Shown in pieces: positions 1 to 9,602 of a stretch of DNA of 64,000 nucleotides; the first letter of the stretch is position 1, and each line of letters opens with the position of its first letter. A program made the translations under genes and the position numbers. Origin of the DNA: Saprospiraceae bacterium (GTDB taxonomy: Bacteria > Bacteroidota > Bacteroidia > Chitinophagales > Saprospiraceae). The DNA is taken from contig JADJGA010000003.1 in NCBI GenBank assembly GCA_016708265.1, positions 372,001-436,000 on the forward strand. The letters are read 5' to 3'. The notes below the pieces were generated by a model, which saw nothing but the letters and a program-made list of their open reading frames with translations, was not told the DNA's origin and made no database searches.

Positions 1-2435
1 GATGCAGAAGATAATTTTGACCACGGCAATACTGATTTTCCTTTGACTGGGGGACATATAGGTTTAGACTGCACAAGCTGCCATAGTTCGGGTTTCTCAG
101 GTACATCATCGGTTTGTGCTGATTGCCATATGAACGATTTTAATCAAAGCTCAAATCCAAGCCACCCAACACTGGGCATCAGTACTGATTGCGCAAGTTG
201 TCATACTACAACCCCGGGTTGGAGTCCGGCAACTTTTTCAGTTCATAATAATTATTATCTGATTGAAGGTGCCCATGTGGCTATTGCCAGTGATTGTGCA
301 GCATGCCATAATGGGAATTACAACAATTCACCAAATACCTGTTTCGGTTGCCATTCAGATAATTATAACAGCACAACCAACCCTGATCATGAAGAAGGTG
401 GTTATCCGAATGACTGTACCATCTGTCATAGTCAGAATGCCTGGAGTCCAACATCGTTTGATCATAATACTGTTTATCCACTGACCGGAGGCCATTCTGA
501 AATTGCTAACGAATGTGCTCTGTGTCATAATGGAAATTACAATAATACTCCAAATACATGCAATGGCTGTCATCAGTCAGATTATAACAATACTGCCAAC
601 CCTAACCATGCAAACCTTGGCTTTTCAAATGACTGTCAAACCTGCCACACCACCGATCCTGGCTGGAATCCCGCATCAATTCCAAATCACAATGATTACT
701 ATGTTATTGCAGGTGCTCATATATCACTTGATTGTGCAGAATGCCATAACGGAAATTACAATAATACTCCAAACACTTGTTTTGGCTGTCATAATGATGA
801 TTATAACAATACTACCGATCCTGATCATGAAGCCGGAGCTTATCCGAATGACTGTACCATCTGTCATAGTCAGAATGCATGGAGTCCTGCATCTTTTGAT
901 CACAATACTGTTTATCCATTGACCGGTGCACATGCAGCAATTGCCAATGATTGTGCAGTTTGCCACAATGGCTCTTACAGCAATACTCCGAATACTTGTG
1001 TAGAATGTCACCAGGATGATTATAATTCTTCGTCAAATCCTGATCACAATAATTTAGGTTTCTCTACCGATTGTGCATCATGCCACACTACAAATCCTGG
1101 ATGGAATCCTGCATCAATGCCAAATCACAATGATTACTATGTTATTGCAGGTGCTCATACAACACTTGATTGTGCAGAATGCCATAACGGAAATTACAAT
1201 AATACTCCAAACACTTGTTTTGGCTGTCATAATGATGATTACAACAATACTACCGATCCTGATCATGAAGCTGGAGCTTATCCGAATGACTGTACCATCT
1301 GTCATAGTCAGAATGCATGGAGTCCAGCAACTTTTGATCATAATAACGTCTATCCTCTGACAGGAGCACATGCTGAGATTGCCAATGATTGTGCAGTTTG
1401 CCACAATGGCTCTTACAGCAATACTCCGAATACATGTGTAGAATGCCACCAGGATGATTATAATTCTTCGTCAAATCCTGATCACAATAATTTAGGATTC
1501 TCTACCAATTGTGCATCATGCCACACTACAAATCCCGGATGGAATCCTGCATCAATGCCAAATCACAATGATTACTATGTTATTGCAGGTGCTCATACAT
1601 CACTTGATTGTGCAGAATGCCATAACGGAAATTACAATAATACTCCAAACACTTGTTTTGGCTGTCATAATGATGATTACAACAATGCTTCTGACCCGAA
1701 TCATCTTCAGGAACAATTTCCAACTGACTGCGCAGGCTGTCACTCGCAGAACTCCTGGACTCCTTCAACATTTGATCACAACAATTTTTACCCCTCACAG
1801 GAGGCCATGCTACGATAGCAAATGAATGCGGCTTGTGTCACAATGGAAATTACAGCAATACACCAAATACTTGTTCAGGTTGCCATACTTCTGATTATAA
1901 TAATGCTACCAATCCAAACCATATAAATTTGAATTTACCAATGGATTGCGTAATGTGTCATACTACTGAACCAAACTGGAATCCGGCTTTGTTCCCTATT
2001 CATAATGATTTTTATGTTTTAGAAGGAGCTCATGTTTCGCTTGCTTGTGCAGAATGCCACAACGGTAATTACAACAATACACCTACCACATGTTTCGGAT
2101 GTCATGCCAGCGATTATAACGGCACGACAAATCCAAATCATGCTGCAGCTCAGTTTCCTACTGATTGCACATTGTGTCATACTCAGACTGCCTGGGAACC
2201 ATCGACTTTTGACCATGATGGAATGTATTTCCCCATTTACAGCGGCAAACATGAAGGAGAATGGGATCTGTGTGCTGATTGTCATTTCAATTCAAGCAAT
2301 TATTCTTTATTCAGTTGTATAAATTGTCATGAACATAATAATCAGGCCGAAGTCGATGATGATCATGATGGAGTAAATGGGTATGTTTATCTTAGCAGTG
2401 CCTGTTATGCCTGCCACCCTGATGGTAATGATTAA
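1..2435 (+). CDS. Giant multiheme c-type cytochrome, 5' end outside window, one frameshift
   Basis: The reading frame is open from base 1, so the N-terminus lies upstream. I count 33 CxxCH heme-binding motifs within the window: 24 before a frameshift and 9 after it. The middle consists of near-identical 438-bp (146-residue) modules carrying six CxxCH each; their shared segment begins near 694, 1132 and 1570. The frame breaks at a run of four C (1791-1794). A fifth C would restore the module sequence YPLTGGH, and the protein then continues to 2435. The C-terminus (CINCH then CYACHPDG) resembles that of the cytochrome at 4936-5912. Inferred role: outer-surface or extracellular electron conduit, first gene of the cluster with the beta-barrel at 2456. 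The number of hemes is seen; the location and electron acceptor are inferred. Confidence 0.88.
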
Positions 2436-2455
2436 TATTTTTGCAAAATAGAATT

Positions 2456-4066
2456 ATGAAGATCAAAATACTGTATATAATTATCCTATTTTCTCCTTTA
2501 CTGACTTTTGCTCAAAATATGAGTGAGATAATTGAAGGAAGTGTGACATTTAAAAGCTCAAAAAATATATATGTAAAGTTTCAAAATACTGAAAGTATAA
2601 ATATCGGTGACACTTTATTTATGTCTGCTGGAGGTAAAAACCTGGCTGCCCTCATCGTTAAACAGAAATCGTCTACATCATGTGTGACTGAGAACATTTC
2701 AGGATTATCAATAAACAACGGTGACAAGATCATATTTATCAATAAAATAAAGGAGGGAAAAACAGATGTTAATGAAGATAAGCAAATTGGCATTCCTGGA
2801 CCCGCAGTATCTCATGACATTCCTGACAATGATACTTTAAAAACAAAAACCAGGAAAGAGATCATTTCCGGCAGGCTCAGCCTTTCAACTAATGCTGATA
2901 TTTTCACAGATAATAGTGACAATCATCAAAGGTTAAGAACAGGGCTATCTTTTAATGTTCAAAATATAAATCATTCACCATTTTCTACACAGGTTTATCT
3001 GACCTACAGACATAGATATGGAATTGATCAACAGCAGACTGATTTTTATAATGATTTCAAGGTCTTTTCACTTGCATTTCAATATGCTCCTGGCGAAAAA
3101 TTCAATATCTGGCTGGGACGAAAAATGAACCAGTCGGTTGCAAACATTGGAGCAATCGATGGATTACAGGGGGAATACAGCTTCAACAAATATGGAGTTG
3201 GAATATTCGCTGGTACAAGGCCTGACTTTACCGATTTCAGTTTCAATTCAAAACTGCCTCAGTTCGGAGCATATGTTGTACGCAACGATAAATTAAGGAA
3301 CGGGATAGCCTCAACTACACTTGCATTTGCTGAACAACAAAACAATTTTAAGACTGACAGAAGGTTTTTATATTTTCAACACAATAATTCGCTTGTCAAA
3401 AATCTGAATGTTTTTCTTTCGACAGAGTTCGACCTGTATGAAAAAATCGACAGTCAGCCATCAAATAAATTCAGCCTTACAAGTTTGTATTTCTCAGCAA
3501 GGTACAGGGTACTTAAGAATCTCAGTTTTTCTGCTTCATACGACAACCGTCGCAATGTGATATATTACGAGTCGTACCAGACATTCATAGATCAGTTGCT
3601 GGCACAGGAAACCAGGCAGGGATTCAGATTGCAGGCAAATTACAGTCCGGTCAGAAATATTTCAGTTAATGCATCTGCATTTGTGCGGTATCAGGGTGAT
3701 AATCCTAAACCTACTACAAATTATGTCGGTAATTTATCTTTTAACAAAATACCCTTACACAATGTATCGTTATCATTGAGTGGAAATATCCTTGAATCCG
3801 TTTATTTCAAAGGAACAATAATAGGAGGACGTATTTCTGATAATTTCATGAAAGGCAAATTAAATTTGGAATTGAATTACAGAAATGTAAATTACAGTTT
3901 TTTCAATACCGAATCAAATCTGAAACAACATATAGCAGGGGCAAACCTGAGTTTTAACATATTCAGAAAAACCAGCCTTATGCTCAGTTATGAAGGAACT
4001 TTTGACAAAACAAATTCAGACTACCACAGATATTATGTAACTATAAATCAAAGATTTAAAAATTAA
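2456..4066 (+). CDS. Outer-membrane beta-barrel protein, possible cytochrome conduit porin
   Basis: About 536 residues. The ATG at 2456 starts a good signal peptide (hydrophobic stretch ending LLTFAQN); an in-frame TTG at 2441 is less likely. After a small N-terminal beta-rich domain (about residues 25-100) and a polar linker, the rest alternates polar and aromatic residues in short strands, ends in ...YYVTINQRFKN and is typical of a Bacteroidota barrel. I do not recognise a named family. It starts 20 bp after the giant cytochrome and 8 bp before the next lipoprotein, so one operon is likely. By analogy with porin-cytochrome conduits (MtrB, or Geobacter OmbB), it could carry a multiheme cytochrome through the outer membrane; that is inference from context only. 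Confidence 0.72.
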   Translation: MKIKILYIIILFSPLLTFAQNMSEIIEGSVTFKSSKNIYVKFQNTESINIGDTLFMSAGGKNLAALIVKQKSSTSCVTENISGLSINNGDKIIFINKIKEGKTDVNEDKQIGIPGPAVSHDIPDNDTLKTKTRKEIISGRLSLSTNADIFTDNSDNHQRLRTGLSFNVQNINHSPFSTQVYLTYRHRYGIDQQQTDFYNDFKVFSLAFQYAPGEKFNIWLGRKMNQSVANIGAIDGLQGEYSFNKYGVGIFAGTRPDFTDFSFNSKLPQFGAYVVRNDKLRNGIASTTLAFAEQQNNFKTDRRFLYFQHNNSLVKNLNVFLSTEFDLYEKIDSQPSNKFSLTSLYFSARYRVLKNLSFSASYDNRRNVIYYESYQTFIDQLLAQETRQGFRLQANYSPVRNISVNASAFVRYQGDNPKPTTNYVGNLSFNKIPLHNVSLSLSGNILESVYFKGTIIGGRISDNFMKGKLNLELNYRNVNYSFFNTESNLKQHIAGANLSFNIFRKTSLMLSYEGTFDKTNSDYHRYYVTINQRFKN

Positions 4067-4073
4067 TTATATT

Positions 4074-4808
4074 ATGATGAAAAAAACTCTATTACTCGCA
4101 TTTACGATACTGATCATTTCCTGCGACTCAAAACCTAAAGTTCTGGTTGCAGATGAGAATACTAATCCTGCAATAGTTGCAAACAATCAGGGACCAGGCG
4201 CAATGCAGACAGACAACTTATCAACCGAAGTACACCAGGTAGTAGCAAATGAAATTTTAAATACTGACAGATATACTTACCTCTATGTTACTGAGGGCAA
4301 TAGGAAATTCTGGTTAGCAACATCTAAAATGGATGCTCAGAAAGGAAGGTCGTATATGTATAGCGGAGGATTGATGAAAGTGAATTTTGAAAGCATCGAA
4401 TTCAAAAGGAATTTCGATACTATTTACCTTGTTTCTCAGGTCCTGGATGCCAGTCTGCACTCAGCAGGTAATGCTACCCCTCAGGATATTGATGTGTCAC
4501 AAATTGCTAAGACCCCCATGCCCGATATAAAAGGAGCAGTAAAGATTGCTGATCTTTTGTTAAATAAGGCTAAATACAAGGATAAGATAATAACTGTAAG
4601 AGGTGTAGTAACTAAAGTCAACAATGGAATAATGGGCAAGAATTGGGTTCATATCATAGATAAAAGCGGGAAAGATCTGACCATCACAACAAATTCTGTT
4701 GTCAATGTAAATGCCGTAGTAGCTTTTAAAGGCAAAATAACACTTGATAAAGATTTTGGTGCAGGATATAAGTATGATATAATTATGGAGGAAGCTGAAA
4801 GGCTTTAA
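4074..4808 (+). CDS. OB-fold lipoprotein (NrfJ-like)
   Basis: A 244-residue lipoprotein with a lipobox (LIISC, Cys about 17). Residues about 55-130 contain a segment of the type VVANEILNTDRYTYLYV...FWLA, found in small periplasmic proteins that accompany multiheme cytochrome operons (NrfJ-like). Residues about 150-244 form an OB-fold-like domain (KDKIITVRGVVTKVNNGIMGKNWVHIID). The function of such proteins is not established; a role in assembly or docking of cytochromes is inferred. It lies 8 bp after the barrel gene. Confidence 0.7.
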   Translation: MMKKTLLLAFTILIISCDSKPKVLVADENTNPAIVANNQGPGAMQTDNLSTEVHQVVANEILNTDRYTYLYVTEGNRKFWLATSKMDAQKGRSYMYSGGLMKVNFESIEFKRNFDTIYLVSQVLDASLHSAGNATPQDIDVSQIAKTPMPDIKGAVKIADLLLNKAKYKDKIITVRGVVTKVNNGIMGKNWVHIIDKSGKDLTITTNSVVNVNAVVAFKGKITLDKDFGAGYKYDIIMEEAERL

Positions 4809-4935
4809 AATTTACGAAGTACGATTTACGTGGTACGATTTGTAAAATTGAAAATTGAAAATTGAAAATTGAAGAGTGAGGATTAAATTAAAAATTTACA
4901 ATTTACAATTAAATGTTACCCAGTCACCCTGTTAA
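4809..4935. repeat. Simple-sequence intergenic repeat (AAAATTG units)
   Basis: This 127-bp gap holds the paired words TACGAAGTACGATTTACG and then several tandem AAAATTG units (about 4847-4873). The same two words, with the 7-mer on the opposite strand, occur together at 21297-21470. No gene or terminator is seen. Confidence 0.6.
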
Positions 4936-5912
4936 ATGTCTGAATATATATCAATATTAGTTTTTTTATTTTTTAGCTATATAACTCCATATAGTGTGTC
5001 GCCGCATGGAGAAAATCTAAAAATTGATTGCAGCAGTTGTCATACATCCAATAACTGGGAATTCAATAAAAACAGCACTTTCAATCATGATATTACTGTT
5101 TTCCTTTGGAGGGACAGCATAAAATTATTGATTGCAGATCATGCCACAGCAGCCTGGTATTCAACGAAGCATCTTTGGAATGCTATTCCTGTCATGAAGA
5201 TATACATCAGCAGTCTGTTGGGAACGATTGCATCAGATGTCATACCTCAGAATCCTGGATCGTCGATGATATATCTCTAATACATGAAAGAGTTTCATTT
5301 CCACTATCAGGAGTTCATGCCAAAGTAAATTGTGATGAATGTCATAAAAATGAATCAAACTTGATCTTTAATCCTTTAGGGGTTGAATGTTTTCAATGCC
5401 ATAAAAATGATTATTTATCGGCAAAATCTCCCAACCATCAGCAACAGCAATTTTCTACTGATTGTTCCTTATGCCATTCGATAAATGGTATTGAATGGAA
5501 TTCAGGTAAAATACTACATAGTTTTTTTCCATTACAACAGGCACATGACATAGATGACTGTAAAGTATGCCATAAAACTGAAAATTATAATGATTTATCA
5601 GGAGAATGCATTTCTTGTCATCAAAGTGATTTGATGAATGCAACAAATCCGGATCACAGCCAATATCCAAAAGAATGTGAATTGTGTCATTCTCTGAATC
5701 CGGGATGGATGCCGGCAGACTCTAAAGCTCATGATAGTAAATTTCCAATTTATTCAGGTAAACATAAAAATGAATGGGATAATTGCACAGATTGTCATAC
5801 GACTCAGGGTAATTTTACTATATTTAATTGTATAAACTGCCACTCTGATGCACATCATCAGAATCAGGGAAATGAAGGTTGTTACAGGTGCCATCCGGAT
5901 GGTAGGGAATGA
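4936..5912 (+). CDS. Multiheme c-type cytochrome (13 CxxCH), frameshifted
   Basis: ATG 4936 begins a signal peptide (hydrophobic segment up to about residue 20). The first heme motif CSSCH is in this frame. The frame then breaks at TTTTCC near 5099-5104: one extra C would give ...TVFPLEGQHKIIDCRSCH and join the downstream frame, which carries twelve more CxxCH up to 5912. The joined protein would be about 325 residues with 13 hemes. Its C-terminus (YSGKHKNEWDNCTDCH...NCINCH...CYRCHPDG) is clearly homologous to the end of the giant cytochrome at 1-2435, so the two may share a partner. The frameshift could be a sequencing error or a true mutation. Confidence 0.82.
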
Positions 5913-5970
5913 TATAAAGTTGTTTTATGTGCAATATCTTATTTTATTAAATGCTATATTTTTTATTTAA

Positions 5971-6543
5971 ATGAATAAGTCCTTATTTTTTAAATATTTC
6001 TTTCCTTTGCTGATATGGATGCTTATAATAATTATTATTTCAATTTCGATTGATTTTGTTTTGCATTTTTTTCAACTGGCCTGGATCGGCAGATATCTTG
6101 GGTATTTTGGCACTTTTCTAATTGCAATATCATTTGTATACTCCATAAGAAAAAGAGAACTTTTCAAATCCGGTTCTCCTAAGACTTTTTTGATGCTGCA
6201 TGAATATTTATCTCTTGTGGGTGCAGTTTTAATTCTTGTTCATGCCGGAATCCACTATAATGGTCATTTAGCATGGTTAGCCACAATTATGCTTTTATTA
6301 AATGTAGCTAGTGGAATTATAGGAAAATCAATTCTCAGAAATGCAGCTGAAACAATTGAAATAAAAAATATTGAATTGTCAGAGAAGGGTTTATCAGTTG
6401 ATGAAATAGAAAAAAAGCTTTTCCTTGACTCCATTACTTTTGAAATAATGCAAAAATGGAGGATAATCCATATTCCAATTTCCCTGATGTTTACAATACT
6501 ATCAATTCTTCATATTATTTCAGTTTTTATTTTCACTAAATGA
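5971..6543 (+). CDS. Small membrane cytochrome b-like protein
   Basis: 190 residues with four clear hydrophobic helices. Histidines lie in or next to the helices (LHEYLSLVGAVLILVHAGIH and, near the C-terminus, WRIIHIPISLMFTILSILHI), the pattern expected of a di-heme cytochrome b or ferric-reductase-like membrane protein. It overlaps the next gene by ATGA (6540-6543), so the two are translationally coupled. Inferred role: quinol oxidation at the inner membrane, passing electrons to the coupled decaheme cytochrome. The heme ligands are predicted from helix position only. Confidence 0.65.
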   Translation: MNKSLFFKYFFPLLIWMLIIIIISISIDFVLHFFQLAWIGRYLGYFGTFLIAISFVYSIRKRELFKSGSPKTFLMLHEYLSLVGAVLILVHAGIHYNGHLAWLATIMLLLNVASGIIGKSILRNAAETIEIKNIELSEKGLSVDEIEKKLFLDSITFEIMQKWRIIHIPISLMFTILSILHIISVFIFTK

Positions 6544-7436
6544 GAAATTTATTAGCTTTAGGTTTGATGGTTTTTTTAGGTATTTCTCTTCTTATAGGGA
6601 AATTTCCCCACAAGATGTTAAGTCCCGGTGAATTGATCGAAGGACATCAAAAACTCAACAACAATTGTTTTGCCTGTCATGATGCATTTCAAAGTATAAA
6701 TAACCCAAAATGCATTAGCTGTCACGAACTTAAAAAAATTGATCAGAAACAACAGAAAACCAAAGGTGATACTGTTAAACTTCTAAATGTAAATTTTCAT
6801 ACTTCAATCAGGCAGTATAATTGTACAATTTGTCACAAAGATCATGCAGGCATAGATTATAAAAAAACAGCTTCATTTGAACATAAAATCCTCAAGCCGG
6901 AAATTCTTGAAAATTGCACCGGATGTCATAAAAACCGTAATGACAATCTACATAAAAAAGTCTCAAATGAATGTTCTAAATGCCACACAACAGAATCCTG
7001 GAAAAAAAATGCCAAATTTGACCACAAACTGGTAAATAATCCGGTGATAAATACCTGTGCCACATGTCATAAAGCTCCAAAAGATGATATTCATACTAAT
7101 TACCTCGATGATTGCAAGATCTGCCACAGTACAGTAAAATGGTCTCCGGCAAAATTTGAACATTCCAGATATTTTCAACTTGACCGCGAGCATAATGTCA
7201 AATGCAATATTTGTCACAAAAGTAAATCATACAAATCTTATACCTGTTATGGATGCCATGAACACTCACAGGGAAATATTGCCGAAGAGCACAGGGAAGA
7301 AGGTATCAGCAAATTCAATGATTGTGTAGCATGCCATAAAGATGCAAAAGAAGATAGTGCCACAAGGTATCCCAGGTCTTACAATAAGCTTAAAAATTCA
7401 CAATCTCCGAAAAAAAACGAAGATGATGATGATTAA
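6540..7436 (+). CDS. Periplasmic decaheme c-type cytochrome
   Basis: 298 residues with an N-terminal signal or anchor helix and ten CxxCH motifs (CFACH, CISCH, CTICH, CTGCH, CSKCH, CATCH, CKICH, CNICH, CYGCH, CVACH). Extra histidines between motifs could serve as distal ligands. The C-terminus is a lysine- and aspartate-rich tail (KKNEDDDD). It overlaps the cytochrome b gene by 4 bp. The motifs and coupling suggest the periplasmic relay of this cluster, between the inner-membrane b-type protein and the outer-membrane conduit. Confidence 0.88.
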   Translation: MRNLLALGLMVFLGISLLIGKFPHKMLSPGELIEGHQKLNNNCFACHDAFQSINNPKCISCHELKKIDQKQQKTKGDTVKLLNVNFHTSIRQYNCTICHKDHAGIDYKKTASFEHKILKPEILENCTGCHKNRNDNLHKKVSNECSKCHTTESWKKNAKFDHKLVNNPVINTCATCHKAPKDDIHTNYLDDCKICHSTVKWSPAKFEHSRYFQLDREHNVKCNICHKSKSYKSYTCYGCHEHSQGNIAEEHREEGISKFNDCVACHKDAKEDSATRYPRSYNKLKNSQSPKKNEDDDD

Positions 7437-7579
7437 TAAAATAAATGATATCTGAAAGGTATTAATTTGCCACTGATGGGGTTTTCACCAACAGTCACTA
7501 TGTACGGAAAACAAATAATATACTGATAGATATAAGTAATTGACTGATTGACACATATTTTACCACTTCTAAAATTTAA

Positions 7580-7921
7580 AAAACTCTTGAAAAAAACCGT
7601 TCTGATGAATGGGTTAAAATTCATAATTTTAAACTAATTAAATATGTAAGTTCTTATCATATAACTTGTGATTTGGTTTTACCCTGGTTTATGAACATTT
7701 CAAAATCGCATGCCGAAAGTGAAAGAATAAAAAAGTTAATACACAACAATTTTTCAAAAGATATTGTGTTTACAGTTCATCCAGATGAATGTCATCATAC
7801 ATGGTGCCAACATTGTAAAAAGAGCGAATGCCATGAACGAAAAGCAGAATTTGTGGATGCAATTCCATGGCATACTGAAAATTTAACTAAAGAAAGCGAT
7901 ATAGAAACAAAAATAGAATAA
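7580..7921 (+). pseudogene. C-terminal remnant of a cation diffusion facilitator (CDF) transporter
   Basis: The frame open from 7580 encodes EKNRSDEWVKIHNFKLIKY...SSYHITCDLVLPWFMNISKSHAE and a cysteine-rich tail (CHHTWCQHCKKSECHERKAEF). This matches the cytoplasmic dimerisation domain and Cys-rich C-terminus of Bacteroidota CDF-type cation efflux proteins. All transmembrane segments are missing. Upstream DNA shows traces of the preceding part (ILPLLKFKKLL in another frame, before a run of A near 7590), so the gene is decayed or broken. There is no plausible start, so it is probably not functional. Confidence 0.6.
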
Positions 7922-7933
7922 TTAAAGCAAATA

Positions 7934-8278
7934 ATGAATATTTTTATTTCAATAGTACTCTTTTTAATTTCAAATACAAGCGACTTACAAATTAATGTAA
8001 ATACCGCTTGTGTTTCGGAACATATTGGAATTTTATATTCAAGCAGCAGAACAGAAGCACAAAAGAGTAAAATATCCATTCCGTTTGCTGATCAGATCAG
8101 GCACAATAAAATTATTAAGAACAAAAATCACAAACGATATTTTGGAATAGGTTCTAAAGCTGACCAAATTCAGATTTCTTATCATAATAGAACCTTAATA
8201 AAAAGCTTTTTACAATTTGTTTTTTCAACTTATTTTTTACATTCCAATTCGTTACGAGCCCCACCTCAGTTTATATAA
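7934..8278 (+). CDS. Hypothetical small secreted protein
   Basis: 114 residues with an N-terminal hydrophobic stretch (MNIFISIVLFLIS) and no family that I recognise. The C-terminus reads SNSLRAPPQFI. It begins 12 bp after the CDF remnant and may once have been co-transcribed with it. An imperfect hairpin (arms GTTTTGCT and AGCAAAAC, 8284-8314) follows and could be a terminator. Coding status is uncertain. Confidence 0.45.
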   Translation: MNIFISIVLFLISNTSDLQINVNTACVSEHIGILYSSSRTEAQKSKISIPFADQIRHNKIIKNKNHKRYFGIGSKADQIQISYHNRTLIKSFLQFVFSTYFLHSNSLRAPPQFI

Positions 8279-8359
8279 TTTCAGTTTTGCTTTCAGTGAA
8301 TTTTTCAGCAAAACAAAAAGACAATTATTTAGATAATATTAATCAAAACAATTTATAAA

Positions 8360-8554
8360 ATGAAAAAAGCATTAATCGTTTTTTTAAGCATTATATTTTC
8401 ATTCACAATAATTTCATGTGAAAATATTCAAAAAAATATAGAAGAGAAAGTAAACAAAAAGCTGGATCAACAAATTGACAAGATGGACACAATGATTCAG
8501 AAAAAATTGGATAAACCAATTAAAAAACTTGATACTCTTGTTAATAAAACCTAA
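8360..8554 (+). CDS. Small lipoprotein with coiled-coil tail
   Basis: 64 residues. The signal peptide ends in a lipobox (IISCEN, Cys about 20). The mature part is a short amphipathic repeat (KLDQQIDKMD, KLDKPIKKLD) that should form a coiled coil. It resembles small Lpp-like or entericidin-like envelope lipoproteins in size only. Function unknown. Confidence 0.6.
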   Translation: MKKALIVFLSIIFSFTIISCENIQKNIEEKVNKKLDQQIDKMDTMIQKKLDKPIKKLDTLVNKT

Positions 8555-8610
8555 AATGAAATCAATAAAACTTTAAATAAATAATTTTATAACTATTTAA
8601 TCATTTAATT

Positions 8611-8886
8611 ATGAATTGTCCAAAATGTAGCACGGCACTATTAATGTCAGATAAACATGGTGTTGAAATTGATTATTGTCCGACTTGTCGCGGTATTTGG
8701 CTCGATAGAGGTGAACTTGAAAAAATCATTGAACGTGAATTTTCAATGTCGTCACAAAACAAAAGCTATAACCATGATGACGATTATGAAGATAACGACT
8801 ACAGAAAAAAACATTACCAGGACAATGATGATTTATACCCACACAAAAGGAAGAAAAGTTTTTTATCGGAATTGTTTGATTTTTAG
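8611..8886 (+). CDS. TFIIB-type zinc-ribbon protein
   Basis: 91 residues. The first 45 contain two CxxC knuckles (CPKC and CPTC) and the signature DYCPTCRGIWLDRGELEKII of the zf-TFIIB family of small bacterial proteins. The rest is a charged, low-complexity tail rich in D, H and K. The zinc site is visible; the biological role of this family is unknown. Confidence 0.78.
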   Translation: MNCPKCSTALLMSDKHGVEIDYCPTCRGIWLDRGELEKIIEREFSMSSQNKSYNHDDDYEDNDYRKKHYQDNDDLYPHKRKKSFLSELFDF

Positions 8887-8893
8887 TTTATTA

Positions 8894-8967
8894 GCCACTG
8901 TTGGTGTTTTCACCAAAGTCATAACACTTAGAGAGGCTAAAAATTAAGATTTCATGCATTTGTGATT
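8894..8967 (+). repeat. Interspersed repeat, copy 1 (TTGGTG-TTTT-CACCAA hairpin)
   Basis: It contains a perfect hairpin (8901-8916), followed after a spacer by GGCTAAAAATTAAGATTTC and ATGCATTT. The second copy in the same orientation is at 21020-21092. Weaker relatives lie at about 7469-7495 and 63950-63975. The two good copies bracket the accessory region. Confidence 0.65.
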
Positions 8968-9084
8968 TGTTGGTGAGAATACCAGCAAAGCCTTTAATTT
9001 CATAAAGGTGAAAGTTCTTATAACTCACATTTTTAGCACTTTAGCCACCTTTGCTTAATTAACTTGTTACCGGTTCGTTGTTGT

Positions 9085-9478
9085 TTAAACTGCCGGTATA
9101 ATTTCTACTAATATTTCATTGCCGGCTTTATTATAATATGTACAAGTCATTTTGTCAAGATTCACAGTCCATTTTTCAATTCCAGTTTCAGCACAGTGTT
9201 TACAAAATGTAAAATAATCCGTCTCCCCTTTTTGGTGCATTTTTAAATATTGATTAAATTTCTCTTTATCATTATTGTTTGCTATTGTCATTTCTCCATA
9301 CTTCGGTTTGGACTTAGTTTGAAAATCATTTTGGCCAAAATAGTCTGTATGACTATCTATAACCCAAGTTTCAAATGCAGTTACACCAATTTCTTTTTAT
9401 CTCCTGTATATATTTCGGAAATTCTGCTCCAGATCTTATTTTTATGTGAGCTGACTCTATTTGTTCTATTGTAAACAT
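9085..9478 (-). pseudogene. DUF1398 (YbcV-like) protein, frameshifted
   Basis: Starting at ATG 9478, the translation MFTIEQIESAH...GAEFPKYIQEIK is the N-terminus of the DUF1398 family. The downstream half (GVTAFETWVIDSHTDYFG..., ending ...TCTYYNKAGNEILVEIIPAV) lies in another frame. The switch is at a run of five T on the plus strand (9394-9398), where one base fewer restores the protein (about 130 residues, full length for the family). It is the last gene of the minus-strand cassette-like array. The function of DUF1398 is unknown. The break may be a sequencing error. Confidence 0.75.
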
Positions 9479-9530
9479 TGTTATTTTTTTAATTTGTCAT
9501 TCTCTTTCTATTCCGCTACTTACAATTATT

Positions 9531-9597
9531 GCTAACGTGAAGTACACCTGCTGTACGACCGATAGGGAGTATGGTCATGGTGTGCATTATTAGTCGC
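9531..9597 (-). repeat. attC-like palindrome G
   Basis: On the minus strand it reads from ACTAAT, through arms GCACACC and GGTGTAC, to CGTTAGC. The 16-base word ACGACCGATAGGGAGT in its centre is shared with palindrome B (17603-17672). It begins 6 bp after the stop of the gene at 9603, the position of an attC site in an integron cassette. Confidence 0.6.
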
Positions 9598-9602
9598 AGA
9601 AT

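Noticed and set aside
694..2007. CRISPR-like regular repeats
   Set aside because: The period is 438 bp and coding; there are no short repeats with unique spacers.
263..2322. Several long alternative-frame readings inside the giant cytochrome
   Set aside because: They are shadows created by the repetitive CxxCH codons; all change in step with the 438-bp repeat.
7433..7624. 63-residue minus-strand reading frame
   Set aside because: It covers an interspersed repeat and the start of the CDF remnant, and has no start signal or family resemblance.
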